Source of the DNA: Candidatus Harpocratesius repetitus
GTDB lineage: Archaea > Asgardarchaeota > Lokiarchaeia > Sigyniarchaeales > Promethearchaeaceae
Reading direction: 5' to 3'
Assembly (NCBI GenBank): GCA_021498095.1
Contig: JAIZWK010000001.1
Location: 434,001 to 498,000 of the forward strand
Length of the DNA: 64,000 nt
The notes below the pieces were generated by a model that had not been told where the DNA came from, did no database searches, and was given only the letters and a program-made list of their open reading frames with translations. The position numbers and the translations under genes were made by a program. Of the stretch, positions 1-9,456 are shown piece by piece. Every line of letters starts with the position of its first letter. Within the stretch, counting starts at the first letter, position 1.

Positions 1-454
1 AATGAATTTGATAAGGAGGAAGATATCGAATCGCAGCTAAAGCTTTTTCTTGAGGATTTCGAAATAAAGGTTTCATTACAAATATTATATGACTTTCAGT
101 TAAATTAGCAATATCTTGGGGAGGTATCTTCTCATATAGATCAATGAGAGATTTCTTTTCTCCTATAATTCTTCTCATATGCTGGTGATAGATTGTAAGA
201 ATTTCTTTCAGTCTCCCCTTTAAATTGAGACCACGAATTGTACTATAAATAATACCATTGAAAATCACTATTTCTTTTGTTTGAATAACTGAAAGTAATT
301 TAGATTGATGACTAAATGGAATTTTCTTTCCAATTTCAATGAAATCAGATAAGTACATCAAAGGACACATTTGATAAATCCGATTATCTTTGATAAAACT
401 TACTCCTTCATGAGGAGATAATATTTCTTGAATTTCTTCAGTAAATGATTTCAT
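1..454 (-). CDS. Hypothetical protein, 3' end beyond window
   Basis: An open frame of 151 codons begins at an ATG (454-452, minus strand) and runs off the left edge without a stop, so the C-terminal part is missing. The visible part is a mixed alpha/beta, basic and soluble-looking protein starting MKSFTEEIQEIL, with no membrane segment and no zinc motif. Codon use matches the neighbours. It is divergent from the zinc-ribbon gene at 581, and the ~125 bp between them should hold both promoters. I do not recognise the family. Confidence 0.75.
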   Translation of the reverse strand, partial: MKSFTEEIQEILSPHEGVSFIKDNRIYQMCPLMYLSDFIEIGKKIPFSHQSKLLSVIQTKEIVIFNGIIYSTIRGLNLKGRLKEILTIYHQHMRRIIGEKKSLIDLYEKIPPQDIANLTESHIIFVMKPLFRNPQEKALAAIRYLPPYQIH

Positions 455-580
455 AATGCGAATTAGCTCAACTAGTAGTAATTAGGTGATTTAATCTTTA
501 GAACTCACCCTTTTCAAATTTTTTGTTTCTTGTGCTAAAAAACCACTATTTTTTTTGAACGGAATATATAGTAAATTAGA

Positions 581-1255
581 ATGTTTACACTATCCACTCG
601 TACGAGTTGGCAAAAGGAACAAACACGCCTTGATTTAACTGATATGAAGGAATTTTTATATCCATATCCCTTAATTGAAAGGAAATTTTTTGATGATCTC
701 ATGAAATTATGCCGCTCCCAAGCCACTTACTATGTTGAAATGGGATTAATCAGTGTTTTCAATAATAAAAAACAGCAATTAAATCCAGATACATGGATTT
801 TAATTTGGGCTTTGGATTTTAAAGATCGAGTCTATCAAATTCTGATTGATCGAAATGTGAAGCATAAAGGAAGAGGTGCAATAGCAGCAGTAGGTCCTCA
901 AGATTTAGGTGAATTTTTTGCACGAATGAAGCAAAATGCTATCCTTCCTTTACTTACTTTAATTAATACACCAGAAAAAATGAAATCAGTAGGTGTTATT
1001 GTATCTCGTCCAAAATCTTATAGAGATAAACAAAAAGAGCGCCAAGAGTTTCAAGCGTTTGCTAGATTCCAAAAATGGATAGCCCAATTAAAAGCCACAC
1101 CTAATAAAGAGGGGCAATGGTTTCCAAGTTCAGCTCCAAAATGTCCTGTTTGTGGTAATCCATTAGTTGGAATTTCAGACAATTATCGAATTGGGTTTGG
1201 ATATTTGATATGCCCAGAATGCGGTCATAGTGAACGTCGTAGAATTGGTATGTAA
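581..1255 (+). CDS. Hypothetical protein with C-terminal zinc ribbon
   Basis: 224 residues. The last 37 contain two CxxC pairs (C188/C191 in CPVCG and C211/C214 in CPECG) spaced as in a rubredoxin-type zinc ribbon, followed by a basic tail (HSERRR). The first 180 residues are alpha/beta with a basic stretch around 140-165 (SYRDKQKERQEF). A nucleic-acid or protein-binding role is possible for a ribbon protein with basic patches, but that is inference. No strong Shine-Dalgarno precedes the ATG. It stands alone between a divergent partial gene and the convergent glycerophosphodiesterase. Family not recognised. Confidence 0.7.
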   Translation: MFTLSTRTSWQKEQTRLDLTDMKEFLYPYPLIERKFFDDLMKLCRSQATYYVEMGLISVFNNKKQQLNPDTWILIWALDFKDRVYQILIDRNVKHKGRGAIAAVGPQDLGEFFARMKQNAILPLLTLINTPEKMKSVGVIVSRPKSYRDKQKERQEFQAFARFQKWIAQLKATPNKEGQWFPSSAPKCPVCGNPLVGISDNYRIGFGYLICPECGHSERRRIGM

Positions 1256-1372
1256 TTGTATGTAATTCATTTTATTTCCTTTTTTCTTTTCAACATTTCA
1301 ATTTTTTTCAATTTAGTTTTGACCACCACTATGTAAAATAGAGGAATTTAATCGCTTTGATAATTAATATTA

Positions 1373-2197
1373 TTATTTTACTTTGCAATTATATTTATCT
1401 CTAATTTGGAAAGCTTTATCTGGGAAATTTGTATATATTGCATCAGGATTAAATTTTAAGAATTTTTTAAGTATTGTTTTTGTGTGCATATCCCATAGAA
1501 ATATCTTTAATCCAGCGCTCTTTAAAAGTATTTTATATTCTTCTTTAAAACGAGGAGCTTGAATATTAAATCCTTCAATCTTTAATTTGTGAATTTTTCC
1601 ATTAGGTTCAAGATGATGATGACGGATGTGATATTCTAAATTTGAGGCAATAAAATGTAATGAGTATGTGGGAAATTGCAATTTCAAATTCCTAATTTTC
1701 CATAAAGTATTGCTGCATAAAAAAGTTCTATCCAAAAGATTATAATGGGCTAATATTGGAATAATGTAAAAGCCTACTCGATTATCTTGTAAATCAATGC
1801 TAAATAAAAGTTTTGAATAACCATTTATTGGTTCATGTATCTTTACATCTTGATAACGTTGACAGAATTCTTCTAAAGTTGGAATATGTTGGCCATTTGG
1901 AAGGATAAGTTTCTTTATTTCAGAAATAGATAGCCTATTTAAGTTAATATGACGATTTGTGGTTTGATTAAAAAAAAAACGATCATGATGAATAATAACA
2001 TGCTCATCTTTAGTTAACCAACAATCAAATTCAACTCCATGAGCACCTAATTCCACTGCTTTATCAAAAGCTTCAAATGAATTCTCGTGAGCATAGCCTG
2101 AAGCACCTCGATGAGCAAAAATAATTGGATTGCAAAAAGAATTAGAAAAATGGTTTTTCATGAACTGTTGATCAAGTTTGGTTAATTTGTGCCTCAA
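1373..2197 (-). CDS. Glycerophosphodiester phosphodiesterase family protein
   Basis: A GDPD-family TIM-barrel hydrolase, expected to split glycerophosphodiesters into glycerol phosphate and an alcohol. The N-terminal signature is clear: HRGASGYAHEN (H29, R30, E38, N39), E56 and D58 in GVEFD, and the second histidine in IIHHD (H71). These are the family's usual metal and catalytic residues. The C-terminal part is divergent. Length (274) is normal for a cytosolic GDPD, and no signal peptide is visible. The start used is a TTG whose last two bases overlap the stop of the upstream 80-residue gene; an ATG at 2161 is an alternative that still keeps the whole domain. The divergently placed glycerol kinase supports a glycerol or phospholipid-turnover role. 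Confidence 0.85.
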   Translation of the reverse strand: MRHKLTKLDQQFMKNHFSNSFCNPIIFAHRGASGYAHENSFEAFDKAVELGAHGVEFDCWLTKDEHVIIHHDRFFFNQTTNRHINLNRLSISEIKKLILPNGQHIPTLEEFCQRYQDVKIHEPINGYSKLLFSIDLQDNRVGFYIIPILAHYNLLDRTFLCSNTLWKIRNLKLQFPTYSLHFIASNLEYHIRHHHLEPNGKIHKLKIEGFNIQAPRFKEEYKILLKSAGLKIFLWDMHTKTILKKFLKFNPDAIYTNFPDKAFQIRDKYNCKVK

Positions 2198-2436
2198 TTT
2201 AAATTATAGCGCTGTTGAAGAAGAGCAGTCAAATTAATCTCATAACGATTTGCAATTTCAACAAACTCCATGGTGTAATCGCTCAAAATTTTTTCAATTT
2301 CAAGTTTTGCTTCTTGTTCTAAAGATTTTTTTAATCTTGTATGAAGATCGTCAAATTTTTCTATGAGATCATAGATTTCTATAGGATGATCAAATTTATG
2401 CAAATTTTTCATAAACTTTTGAATTTTTTCTAACAT
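2194..2436 (-). CDS. Small helical hypothetical protein
   Basis: 80 residues, almost entirely predicted helix, with charged heptad-like repeats (LIEKFDDLHTRLKKSLEQEAKLEIEKIL) suggesting a short coiled coil. The stop overlaps the start of the downstream glycerophosphodiesterase, so the two are probably co-transcribed and translationally coupled. Divergent from glpK across ~115 bp. No family recognised; it could be a small partner or regulator of the phosphodiesterase, but nothing in the sequence proves it. Confidence 0.6.
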   Translation of the reverse strand: MLEKIQKFMKNLHKFDHPIEIYDLIEKFDDLHTRLKKSLEQEAKLEIEKILSDYTMEFVEIANRYEINLTALLQQRYNLN

Positions 2437-2551
2437 AAATGTTGTTTATTTTTTAAATATAAAAAGCTGAGGTTTTAAGAAGAAGAAAGGTCAAATTAAA
2501 TATTAAATAATACGAAGTGACGAATTGATCAATTCAGAGGAATGAAAAAAT

Positions 2552-4096
2552 ATGAGTAAATATGTTGCAGCTTTAGATGTAGGCACAACTGGAACCAGAT
2601 GTATCATTTTTGATTTATCTGGAAAAGAAATAGGCAGAGATTATAAAGAGTGGCAAAGTTTCTATCCTTCTCCCGCTATGGTAGAACAAGATGCAAATGC
2701 ATGGTGGGATGCAGTAAGAAAAACAATCTTTAATGCCATTCGTCGCTCGAAAATAAACAGCGAAGATATAATTAGCGTAGCAATAACAAATCAGCGGGAA
2801 ACGATTGTTCCAGTGGATTTAAACGGGAATCCATTACATAATGCAATTGTTTGGCAAGATAGAAGAACGACAGCAGAGTGTGATTGGATAAAAAACAATA
2901 TCGGAGAAGACGAAGTATATCGTACAACTGGCTTAACCATTGATCCATATTTTAGTGGCTCGAAAATTCTATGGTTCAAAAACCATCACCCAGATATGTA
3001 TTCTAAGACACATAAATTTTTACTTGTACATGATTTTATTCTATATAAATTAACAGGGAAATTTATAACCGATTTTTCAAATGCGAGCCGAACTATGCTA
3101 TTTGATATAAATCAATTAAAATGGTCTGATGATTTTGCTGTAAAAATGGAGATAGATTTAGATAAAATGCCAGAAGCAGTCGCCCCTGGTACTGAGGTTG
3201 GTACAATACAATCATCAGATACAGGCTTTAGTACATCTACAAAGATAATAGCTGGAGCAGGAGATCAACAATGTGCAGCTTTGGGAGTGGGAGTGGTAAA
3301 ACCAGGTCGAATGAAATGTACCACTGGAACAGGTTCATTTATTTTAGGATATTTGGATAAACCTTCTTTTGATCCTCAAAAGCGAGTACTTTGTAGTTGT
3401 GCAGCCGTACCTGGAAAATGGGTACAAGAAGCAAGCATATTTACGTCTGGTGCAGCATTACGCTGGTGTCGAGATAATGTAGGAGCCGCTGAATCTATTC
3501 AAGCCTATTTAGAAACAAGTCGTGGAAATACAGTTGATCCTTATGACTTAATTACAGATGAAGCAGCTAAATCCCCAGTTGGAGCAAATGGATTACTATT
3601 CCTTCCTCATCTGGCAGGGGCAGGAGCACCTTATTGGAATCCGAATGCACGTGGAATTATGTTTGGTTTGGCCTTAGGACATAAAACCAGAGACTTATAC
3701 CGCGCTGTATTAGAAGGTGTTGCATTTGAAGTTAAAAAGAACATTAAAGTTTTCTCAGAACTCGGATTGAAACCACAAGATTTGAGAATTACCGGCGGTG
3801 GATCTCGATCAGATCTCTGGAATCAAATTATGGCAGATGTACTGGGAATACAATGCGGACGAGGTGATTTAGAAGAATCAACTGCTGTGGGAGCATCAAT
3901 TTTAGCTGCTTTTGGAGCAGGAGAATATTCAGATTTAGCCAAAGCAGCTGATGATATGGCAAATATCAATCATGTTTGGACCCCAAATCTTGATAATGCG
4001 GCTAAATATGAAGAATTGTTTAAAATCAATCAAGAAATCTATCAATCACTCCATGAACGCAAAATTTATGCGAAATTAGCCAACATAATGAAATAA
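2552..4096 (+). CDS. glpK: Glycerol kinase
   Basis: FGGY-family kinase that phosphorylates glycerol to sn-glycerol 3-phosphate with ATP. The phosphate-binding motif DVGTTGTRCIIFD opens the protein, followed by the glycerol-kinase pattern NQRETIV and WQDRRT. The C-terminal ATPase-fold half contains GTGSFIL, LFLPHLAGAGAPYWNPNARG and the adenosine motif GGGSRSDLWNQIMADVLG. Length 514 residues is close to the bacterial enzyme. A GAGG Shine-Dalgarno lies just before the ATG. Archaeal membrane lipids use sn-glycerol 1-phosphate, so the G3P made here is more likely for catabolism or salvage. No glycerol-3-phosphate dehydrogenase is in the window. Confidence 0.96.
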   Translation: MSKYVAALDVGTTGTRCIIFDLSGKEIGRDYKEWQSFYPSPAMVEQDANAWWDAVRKTIFNAIRRSKINSEDIISVAITNQRETIVPVDLNGNPLHNAIVWQDRRTTAECDWIKNNIGEDEVYRTTGLTIDPYFSGSKILWFKNHHPDMYSKTHKFLLVHDFILYKLTGKFITDFSNASRTMLFDINQLKWSDDFAVKMEIDLDKMPEAVAPGTEVGTIQSSDTGFSTSTKIIAGAGDQQCAALGVGVVKPGRMKCTTGTGSFILGYLDKPSFDPQKRVLCSCAAVPGKWVQEASIFTSGAALRWCRDNVGAAESIQAYLETSRGNTVDPYDLITDEAAKSPVGANGLLFLPHLAGAGAPYWNPNARGIMFGLALGHKTRDLYRAVLEGVAFEVKKNIKVFSELGLKPQDLRITGGGSRSDLWNQIMADVLGIQCGRGDLEESTAVGASILAAFGAGEYSDLAKAADDMANINHVWTPNLDNAAKYEELFKINQEIYQSLHERKIYAKLANIMK

Positions 4097-4201
4097 TTTC
4101 AGTTATCACTTTTTTCCTACTTTTTGTTATTTTATATTTTATCTTGTAATAGTAAAGGGTATGGAACAAAAGGAAGAAAAATGAGTTATTCCAATATTGG
4201 A

Positions 4202-4789
4202 TTATATGAATTTGAGATTTTTCATCATATATAATAAGACGAGTTTTTTTGAATTAGTTGCTTTTTCTATAATTGGACGAGTTCTTTTATTTATTTTTAA
4301 ATCTTTCCAATCTTCATATCCTGCTTCTTCGAAAACTTCTTTCAATCCATTAATTATCGGAGTTCCTAACGATTTATTATCAAAATGGTTTACATTATAC
4401 AGAATATAACATCTAATAAATCTAATTCCTACTTTATTCGAAAATTCAAGTGCCAATTCTTCAATATAATCTAAAATCGCAAGTAATAAATTCTTAATAC
4501 TCTCAAATTCTAAATCTTTGTTAAAACCAAGAAATGAAAGATCAATAATAGGTAAATGAAAATTCTTTTCACCATCAAAAGGCACTTTATAATTATTTAC
4601 CCGTAATGAAAAAAAGGAATAAATCTCGCTATTATCATCAGAAACAATGCAATATAGGCTGTGAATCATATTTTCATTCTGATATTCTGCACAATTCTTC
4701 CAAAATGGTTTTGAATAATAGAGATCAAAAAATGAGATAGAATCCTTTAGTTTAGGATTAAGATCTTCATAAAAGATAATTGAAACCAC
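4202..4789 (-). CDS. Hypothetical protein, possibly a diverged GNAT fold
   Basis: Last gene of a three-gene operon (5738 to 4202). GTG start, supported by GAGGAG five bases upstream. The 195 residues show a strand-rich N-terminal half, then IIDLSFLGFNKD followed by a long helix and a second strand-helix unit. This order recalls GNAT acetyltransferases of the toxin type, but the acetyl-CoA P-loop (R/QxxGxG/A) is not visible, so the assignment is weak. It is soluble and acidic to neutral. The unrelated small upstream proteins would fit a toxin-antitoxin or defence-type cassette; that is inference from gene order only. Confidence 0.6.
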   Translation of the reverse strand: MVSIIFYEDLNPKLKDSISFFDLYYSKPFWKNCAEYQNENMIHSLYCIVSDDNSEIYSFFSLRVNNYKVPFDGEKNFHLPIIDLSFLGFNKDLEFESIKNLLLAILDYIEELALEFSNKVGIRFIRCYILYNVNHFDNKSLGTPIINGLKEVFEEAGYEDWKDLKINKRTRPIIEKATNSKKLVLLYMMKNLKFI

Positions 4790-4803
4790 TAATACTCCTC
4801 AAT

Positions 4804-5205
4804 TTACTTCTTTTTTGATACTTGAAAATCAAAAATAACTCTATTTTCATTTTTAACTTTATTCAACTTCAATTCTTCTTTTATTGGAGCTCCTTTTTCA
4901 TTCAATTTCTTTTGTATAATTTTTGCATCTTCTTCATCGAATTTTGAAAAAGGATCTTCAGAAAGGATGTATTTTGAAATTAGTTTAAGATACCTACTAT
5001 AAACTCCAAAAGATTTAAGTAATTCAATATCAATCCATGATTTAGGTAATAAACCTTCCTCAATTTTTGTAAAAATCAAATTTATAGTTTGTAATGCAGG
5101 TTTGATTAATCCTATTGATTGATACATCCTAAATATAGAAGTAAACTCAATTATATCACTTTTCTTGAAGTTTTGTAATTTTTCAATAAATGTGATATTT
5201 TTCAA
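4804..5205 (-). CDS. Hypothetical protein, middle gene of a three-gene operon
   Basis: 133 residues, mostly helical, with a charged C-terminus rich in Lys and Glu. The start is a TTG at 5205, five bases after the upstream stop; the only nearby ATG (5209) is out of frame and soon terminated. GGTGA lies about ten bases before the TTG. The gap to the next gene is 14 bp. Family not recognised. Its tight spacing with both neighbours argues that the three proteins act together. Confidence 0.6.
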   Translation of the reverse strand: MKNITFIEKLQNFKKSDIIEFTSIFRMYQSIGLIKPALQTINLIFTKIEEGLLPKSWIDIELLKSFGVYSRYLKLISKYILSEDPFSKFDEEDAKIIQKKLNEKGAPIKEELKLNKVKNENRVIFDFQVSKKK

Positions 5206-5210
5206 CCATT

Positions 5211-5738
5211 TTATTCACCAATTATTGAAATATCTGAATTATTACATTTTTCTCTAATTTTTACTTCTTTTTCGATAGCTCTTTCAATGTTTTCTTTCAA
5301 CGCAATTAAATCTTGATGATCTAATCCAATAAGTAACTTTTCGATTCTTCTATTTTTATTTAACAATTCTAACTTCAATGTATGCATAATAATTGTTCTA
5401 TTGAAAGCACCAATTTCACCATCATCAAAAATAGGACGAATATCAGTCATTATTCTTGATTTCATCAGCAAATTTTCTCGCTCTCGCTCCAAATTTCTTG
5501 CTTTTTCATACAATTTGATATTATCATTAGATTTATATAGATTAAGTAAAAAAGTATCAAAATCTTTAATTTTTTCTAATTTTTCTTTAGAATCATCTGC
5601 ATTTTCTAATGTAATTTGTTCAATTAGGACTTCTTTTATCATTTCAACTAAATCTTCAAGACTTATTTTCCTATCTTCTTTTATATTATAATAAACACTT
5701 AATAGAGTCAATAATTCCCTAATAATTGGTCGATACAT
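5211..5738 (-). CDS. Hypothetical protein with a COMM-like C-terminal strand/helix module
   Basis: 175 residues, first gene of the operon. Residues 1-95 are helical with coiled-coil character (YEKARNLERERENLL). Residues ~98-165 read DIRPIFDDGEIGAFNRT, then a strand pair (IIMHTLKLELL, RIEKLLIGLD) and a long helix (HQDLIALKENIERAIEKE). The pattern strand-strand-helix ending in 'LD..DL..L...IE.A..KE' resembles eukaryotic COMM-type domains and also small prokaryotic families of unknown role, so I make no functional call. The repeat-B end (5772-5881) lies directly upstream and may contain the operon promoter. Confidence 0.6.
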   Translation of the reverse strand: MYRPIIRELLTLLSVYYNIKEDRKISLEDLVEMIKEVLIEQITLENADDSKEKLEKIKDFDTFLLNLYKSNDNIKLYEKARNLERERENLLMKSRIMTDIRPIFDDGEIGAFNRTIIMHTLKLELLNKNRRIEKLLIGLDHQDLIALKENIERAIEKEVKIREKCNNSDISIIGE

Positions 5739-5771
5739 ATTCTTTTGTTCATTTTTCTTATCAATATCGCT

Positions 5772-5881
5772 GAAACAATCGAGTTCGACAAAAAAAAGAA
5801 TTGCGATATTTCAGAATTAAGTCGGATATATATAATTGATATTCAAAAAAACGTTTAAATTAAAAAAGATAAAATATCCTT
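5772..5881 (-). repeat. Left-end fragment of MITE-like family B
   Basis: Read on the minus strand, this ~110-bp stretch aligns almost base for base with the left arm of element B (from 45332). It shares GGATATTTTATC, TTTTTTAATTTAAACG, the CCGACTTA block, CTGAAATATCGCAATTC and TTGTCGAACTCGATT. The similarity begins at the element end (CCTT instead of CCTC on the plus strand) and stops near 5772, just before the start codon of the 175-residue gene. No convincing opposite end was found near 4100-4200. It is either a truncated B copy or one end of a larger element carrying the three-gene operon. Confidence 0.75.
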
Positions 5882-5957
5882 ATAAACTCTTAAAAAAAAT
5901 GATCAAGAATCAACTTTTCATTTAAATAACATGATACTTTTCATTTTACACAGAATA

Positions 5958-6701
5958 ATGGCGAGTAATATGGATAAAAAATTGTTAGTGAAAACAAAAG
6001 ATTTGCGCCGAGAATTTGAATTTGGAAACACAAAAATCCATGCTCTAGATGGGGTTGACTTAGAAGTTAAAGAAGGAGAGTTTATTGTAATTTTAGGTCC
6101 TTCTGGAGCAGGAAAAACAACCCTTTTAAATATGATTGGAGGCATTGATCATCCCACTTCAGGCTCTATTGAAGTAGATGGTGAACCGATACACGAATTT
6201 TCTAATAAACAGTTAAATGATTATCGAAAGGAGAAAGTAGGTTGGGTTTTCCAATTTTTCAATATAGTTGATAGCCTACGTGCTTGGGAAAATGTCGGAC
6301 TTGCCTTAGAATTTAAAGGATTAAAGGATCATAAAGAAATCAAAGCAAAATCCTTTGATATTTTAGAAAAAGTTGGATTAAAAGGGAAAGAAATGCGATT
6401 TCCCAGCCAATTATCTGGGGGAGAACAACAAAGAGTTGCAATTGCCCGTGCTTTAGTAAAAAAGCCAAAATTGATTGTAGCAGACGAGCCAACAGGAAAT
6501 TTAGATTACATTACGGGTCAAACAATTGCTGAATTGATGCAAAAGCTCAATCGCCAAGAGGGTATCACTTTTATTGTGGTTAGTCATGATATTAGTATTA
6601 CTAAATTTGCTGAGTGCATTTATCATCTGAGAATGGGTAAAATTGATAAAGTGCAAAATTCCATATCTGATCTTCAATATACAAAAAAAATCCAGGAGTA
6701 A
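5958..6701 (+). CDS. ABC transporter ATP-binding protein, MacB/LolD type
   Basis: Energises the FtsX-type permease encoded five bases downstream. Walker A (GPSGAGKTT), Q-loop (WVFQFFNIV), ABC signature (LSGGEQQR), Walker B plus catalytic Glu ([12 protein letters not shown]) and H-loop (VVSHD) are all present and correctly ordered. Together they are the pattern of the LolD/MacB/FtsE group that works with MacB-like permeases. The frame is open back to an ATG at 5931, but that adds a hydrophobic stretch unlike the family; ATGs at 5958 or 5970 ([12 protein letters not shown]) fit better. Cytosolic side of the membrane. Confidence 0.92.
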   Translation: MASNMDKKLLVKTKDLRREFEFGNTKIHALDGVDLEVKEGEFIVILGPSGAGKTTLLNMIGGIDHPTSGSIEVDGEPIHEFSNKQLNDYRKEKVGWVFQFFNIVDSLRAWENVGLALEFKGLKDHKEIKAKSFDILEKVGLKGKEMRFPSQLSGGEQQRVAIARALVKKPKLIVADEPTGNLDYITGQTIAELMQKLNRQEGITFIVVSHDISITKFAECIYHLRMGKIDKVQNSISDLQYTKKIQE

Positions 6702-6706
6702 GAACC

Positions 6707-9175
6707 ATGAACTTAATGGATATTAAGGTACTTCGCGAAATAAAAATACAAAAATTCAGATCATTTTTGATTATAACTATTATAACAGTGACAATAGCGC
6801 TGATTTTGGGAATGCATTCGGGTGGTACAATGGTTCTGGCATCATATGAAGAAAATTTACGCCAAAACAACGTAGCTGATGGCAGATTTACTTTTACTGC
6901 TCCTGTACTGGATACAAATATTACACAAATTCAAAATGATTCTGTTTTTCTAACGAAAAATAATATTGCAGATATCGAAGGGAGATTGATTATTTATACT
7001 GAGATGACTTATAACGATGAAATATTCCCTTGTTTAGTTATTGGAGTCGATTTTCCTAATATAATAAATAAAGTATATTTAGAATCAATAGGAGAAAATA
7101 TTACTGATTCAGCAAGTGTGTTAAATGAAACTACAAATTGTATTATTGAATCACGCTTTGCTGGGATAATGTTGGGACAAGATGTGCAATTGGGAGAAAA
7201 TGTTTCTGTTCTATTGGGAGTTGTTCACAATAACTTTACTGTGCAAGCTATCGGTCAAGATACTGATCAAGTTTATGTAGTGGATCCTGTTAGTCAAATG
7301 ACTTTAATGGGTCAAATGGCAATTATATGGGTAAATCTATCCGGATTGCAACAAGATTTATTCGGTGGCTTGCCATTGGTCAATCAAATACTGTTTACAG
7401 TTGATTCTCGTTTAGATAAATCAATGATAAATCACGCAGCAGAGGCTTTAACACAACGATTTATTAGCCAAAATATTGATATAAGCACTACTAAATTTAC
7501 AATTTATGATGAAACGGATGACCGTACCTTTTTTGACGCTGATGCTGGTTCCATTGATAAAATGGGTACAATTTTTGGCGCAATTGGATTGGTAATGTGC
7601 TGTGTTGCAATATTTAATACCATCTCTCGTTTAGTTCAAGCACAGCGGAAAAATATAGGTCTTTATATGAGTATGGGTGCTGAACCTTCTGTAATAATCT
7701 TGCATTATATGAAAATAACCATGATTCTTTCCTTGATAGGAGTAATAATTGGTGTTCCTTTGGGACATTTTTTTGCTACTGGAATGACGAAGCTCATAGC
7801 GAGATTTTTTCCATTTCAAACATTTGTATTTCCTATCGTTTGGCAAGAATATCTTTTTGGATCTTTGATTACATTTGCTGTCTGTGTAATCTTTTCTGGT
7901 ATTAGTGCTTTTCCGATCACAAAGATCACACCTCGTGAAGCCATGTCCGCTGTATTTAATCGAATTAAATCAATAAAATCCACAGTCTCAGAGAAATTTT
8001 TCAGTTGGATTCCAATTTTTCATCCCCTTCATATGCGCATTCCCATTCGTGAAATATTTTTGCGAAAGCGCAAATCAATAATTACAATCTTAGCAATTTC
8101 TACATCCATGATAATGATGATTAACTCACTTGCTATGGTTTCAAATATGTTTACGGGAATAAATAGGAATTTTACAGAATATAATACAGCAGATTATCAA
8201 GTTATATTGGAAACACCCATTCCTGTATCAGAAATTACAGATTTTATGAATTCATTACCATCTAATACGATTGATCATTACGAAGCAAAAATTACCTTGT
8301 ATTCACCATTATATTTTGAAAATGATAGCAAAGGCGCTCTAATAATTGAATGTTACCAAGAAAATTCTACTTTACGTAATGTACATATTATTCAAGGCTC
8401 TATAAACTCGATAAAAGATACAACTCCCAATGAAATAATAATGGGTAGTGGGATTGCAGATAAATTCGGAATTACTTTAGGAGATACAATTCAAATTGGG
8501 TTATTTGAGAATATTTCAGTAAAAGTAGTGGGATTAGTTGGAGAATTAATTGATTATTCTGCATTTTGGAGTATTGAAGCCTTTCAATCAAATAATATAA
8601 GTACCAAATTTGGTCTGTTACCAAATTATGTAAATGGATTCATTTTCAATCCCCATGCAGGAGTGGACATCACATCATTACGGGCACAAATTGAGAATAA
8701 TTTTTCAGTTGCCCAATGGGTTAATGCAAAACAATCCCAGCAATCAATTCTAACTCTAATGCAATCTATGATGAGCCTTCTTTTCCTATTCATATTGATA
8801 GGAATGTTCATTGGGATTTTCTTTAGTTTTAATACCATGTACATGGGTTTTATCAGCCGAGAAAATGATTTTTTGGCATTTAAAGCCATGGGAACGAATC
8901 CCCGATATTTTACCAAGATGATATTCTGGGAAAATGCCATATTAAGCGTATTTAGTCTTATAATTACGGTACCTGTTGGATACTATGTATATTGGCGATC
9001 AATGGACTATTTATTGGGAAACAGGTATTATATGCCTCTTTCAATTCCGTGGTATACGTGGCCTCTCGCTTTACTTTTGAGTTTCATATCAATATGGATG
9101 GCTACATTACGCTTAACCAAGCGGATTAGAAAGATGAATTTGGCTGATGAATTGCGGAGCCAAATGGTAAGCTAA
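6707..9175 (+). CDS. FtsX/MacB-like ABC transporter permease
   Basis: 822 residues with the duplicated FtsX layout. One membrane segment near residues 20-40, a large extracytoplasmic domain, three segments around 290-405, another near 450-475, a second extracytoplasmic domain, and three C-terminal segments (about 685-810). This is the topology of archaeal and bacterial two-module MacB/LolE-like permeases, which move lipids, peptides or whole proteins at the outer face of the membrane. AGGAG precedes the ATG, and the ATPase gene ends five bases upstream, so the two form one operon. Substrate unknown. Confidence 0.88.
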   Translation: MNLMDIKVLREIKIQKFRSFLIITIITVTIALILGMHSGGTMVLASYEENLRQNNVADGRFTFTAPVLDTNITQIQNDSVFLTKNNIADIEGRLIIYTEMTYNDEIFPCLVIGVDFPNIINKVYLESIGENITDSASVLNETTNCIIESRFAGIMLGQDVQLGENVSVLLGVVHNNFTVQAIGQDTDQVYVVDPVSQMTLMGQMAIIWVNLSGLQQDLFGGLPLVNQILFTVDSRLDKSMINHAAEALTQRFISQNIDISTTKFTIYDETDDRTFFDADAGSIDKMGTIFGAIGLVMCCVAIFNTISRLVQAQRKNIGLYMSMGAEPSVIILHYMKITMILSLIGVIIGVPLGHFFATGMTKLIARFFPFQTFVFPIVWQEYLFGSLITFAVCVIFSGISAFPITKITPREAMSAVFNRIKSIKSTVSEKFFSWIPIFHPLHMRIPIREIFLRKRKSIITILAISTSMIMMINSLAMVSNMFTGINRNFTEYNTADYQVILETPIPVSEITDFMNSLPSNTIDHYEAKITLYSPLYFENDSKGALIIECYQENSTLRNVHIIQGSINSIKDTTPNEIIMGSGIADKFGITLGDTIQIGLFENISVKVVGLVGELIDYSAFWSIEAFQSNNISTKFGLLPNYVNGFIFNPHAGVDITSLRAQIENNFSVAQWVNAKQSQQSILTLMQSMMSLLFLFILIGMFIGIFFSFNTMYMGFISRENDFLAFKAMGTNPRYFTKMIFWENAILSVFSLIITVPVGYYVYWRSMDYLLGNRYYMPLSIPWYTWPLALLLSFISIWMATLRLTKRIRKMNLADELRSQMVS

Positions 9176-9456
9176 TACAACAAGATAGTGTTGATAAGTT
9201 CAAAAGATGAAAGTATTACTTTTTTTATTTATTATTACTTCTTGTGAGTATTCTCATGGAAGAAAGAGAAAGAAGTGTAAATAGAAGAATTACAGTGTCA
9301 ATAAGTGAATTATTAACTTAATTTTGATTTGATCAAAAATACATTTTTTAAAAAGTATTTTTTATAGATAATTACCTTTTTAGTAATGTAATTTTAAGTA
9401 TTTATTTACATTCTTAATGGGGTAAATTTATTTAAAAAAAAATCTATTATAATAAT

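Noticed and set aside
4097..4201. Opposite end of a B-type element
   Set aside because: Only scattered short matches (for example GGGTAT); no terminal repeat with a matching 4-bp duplication could be placed, and glpK ends at 4096.
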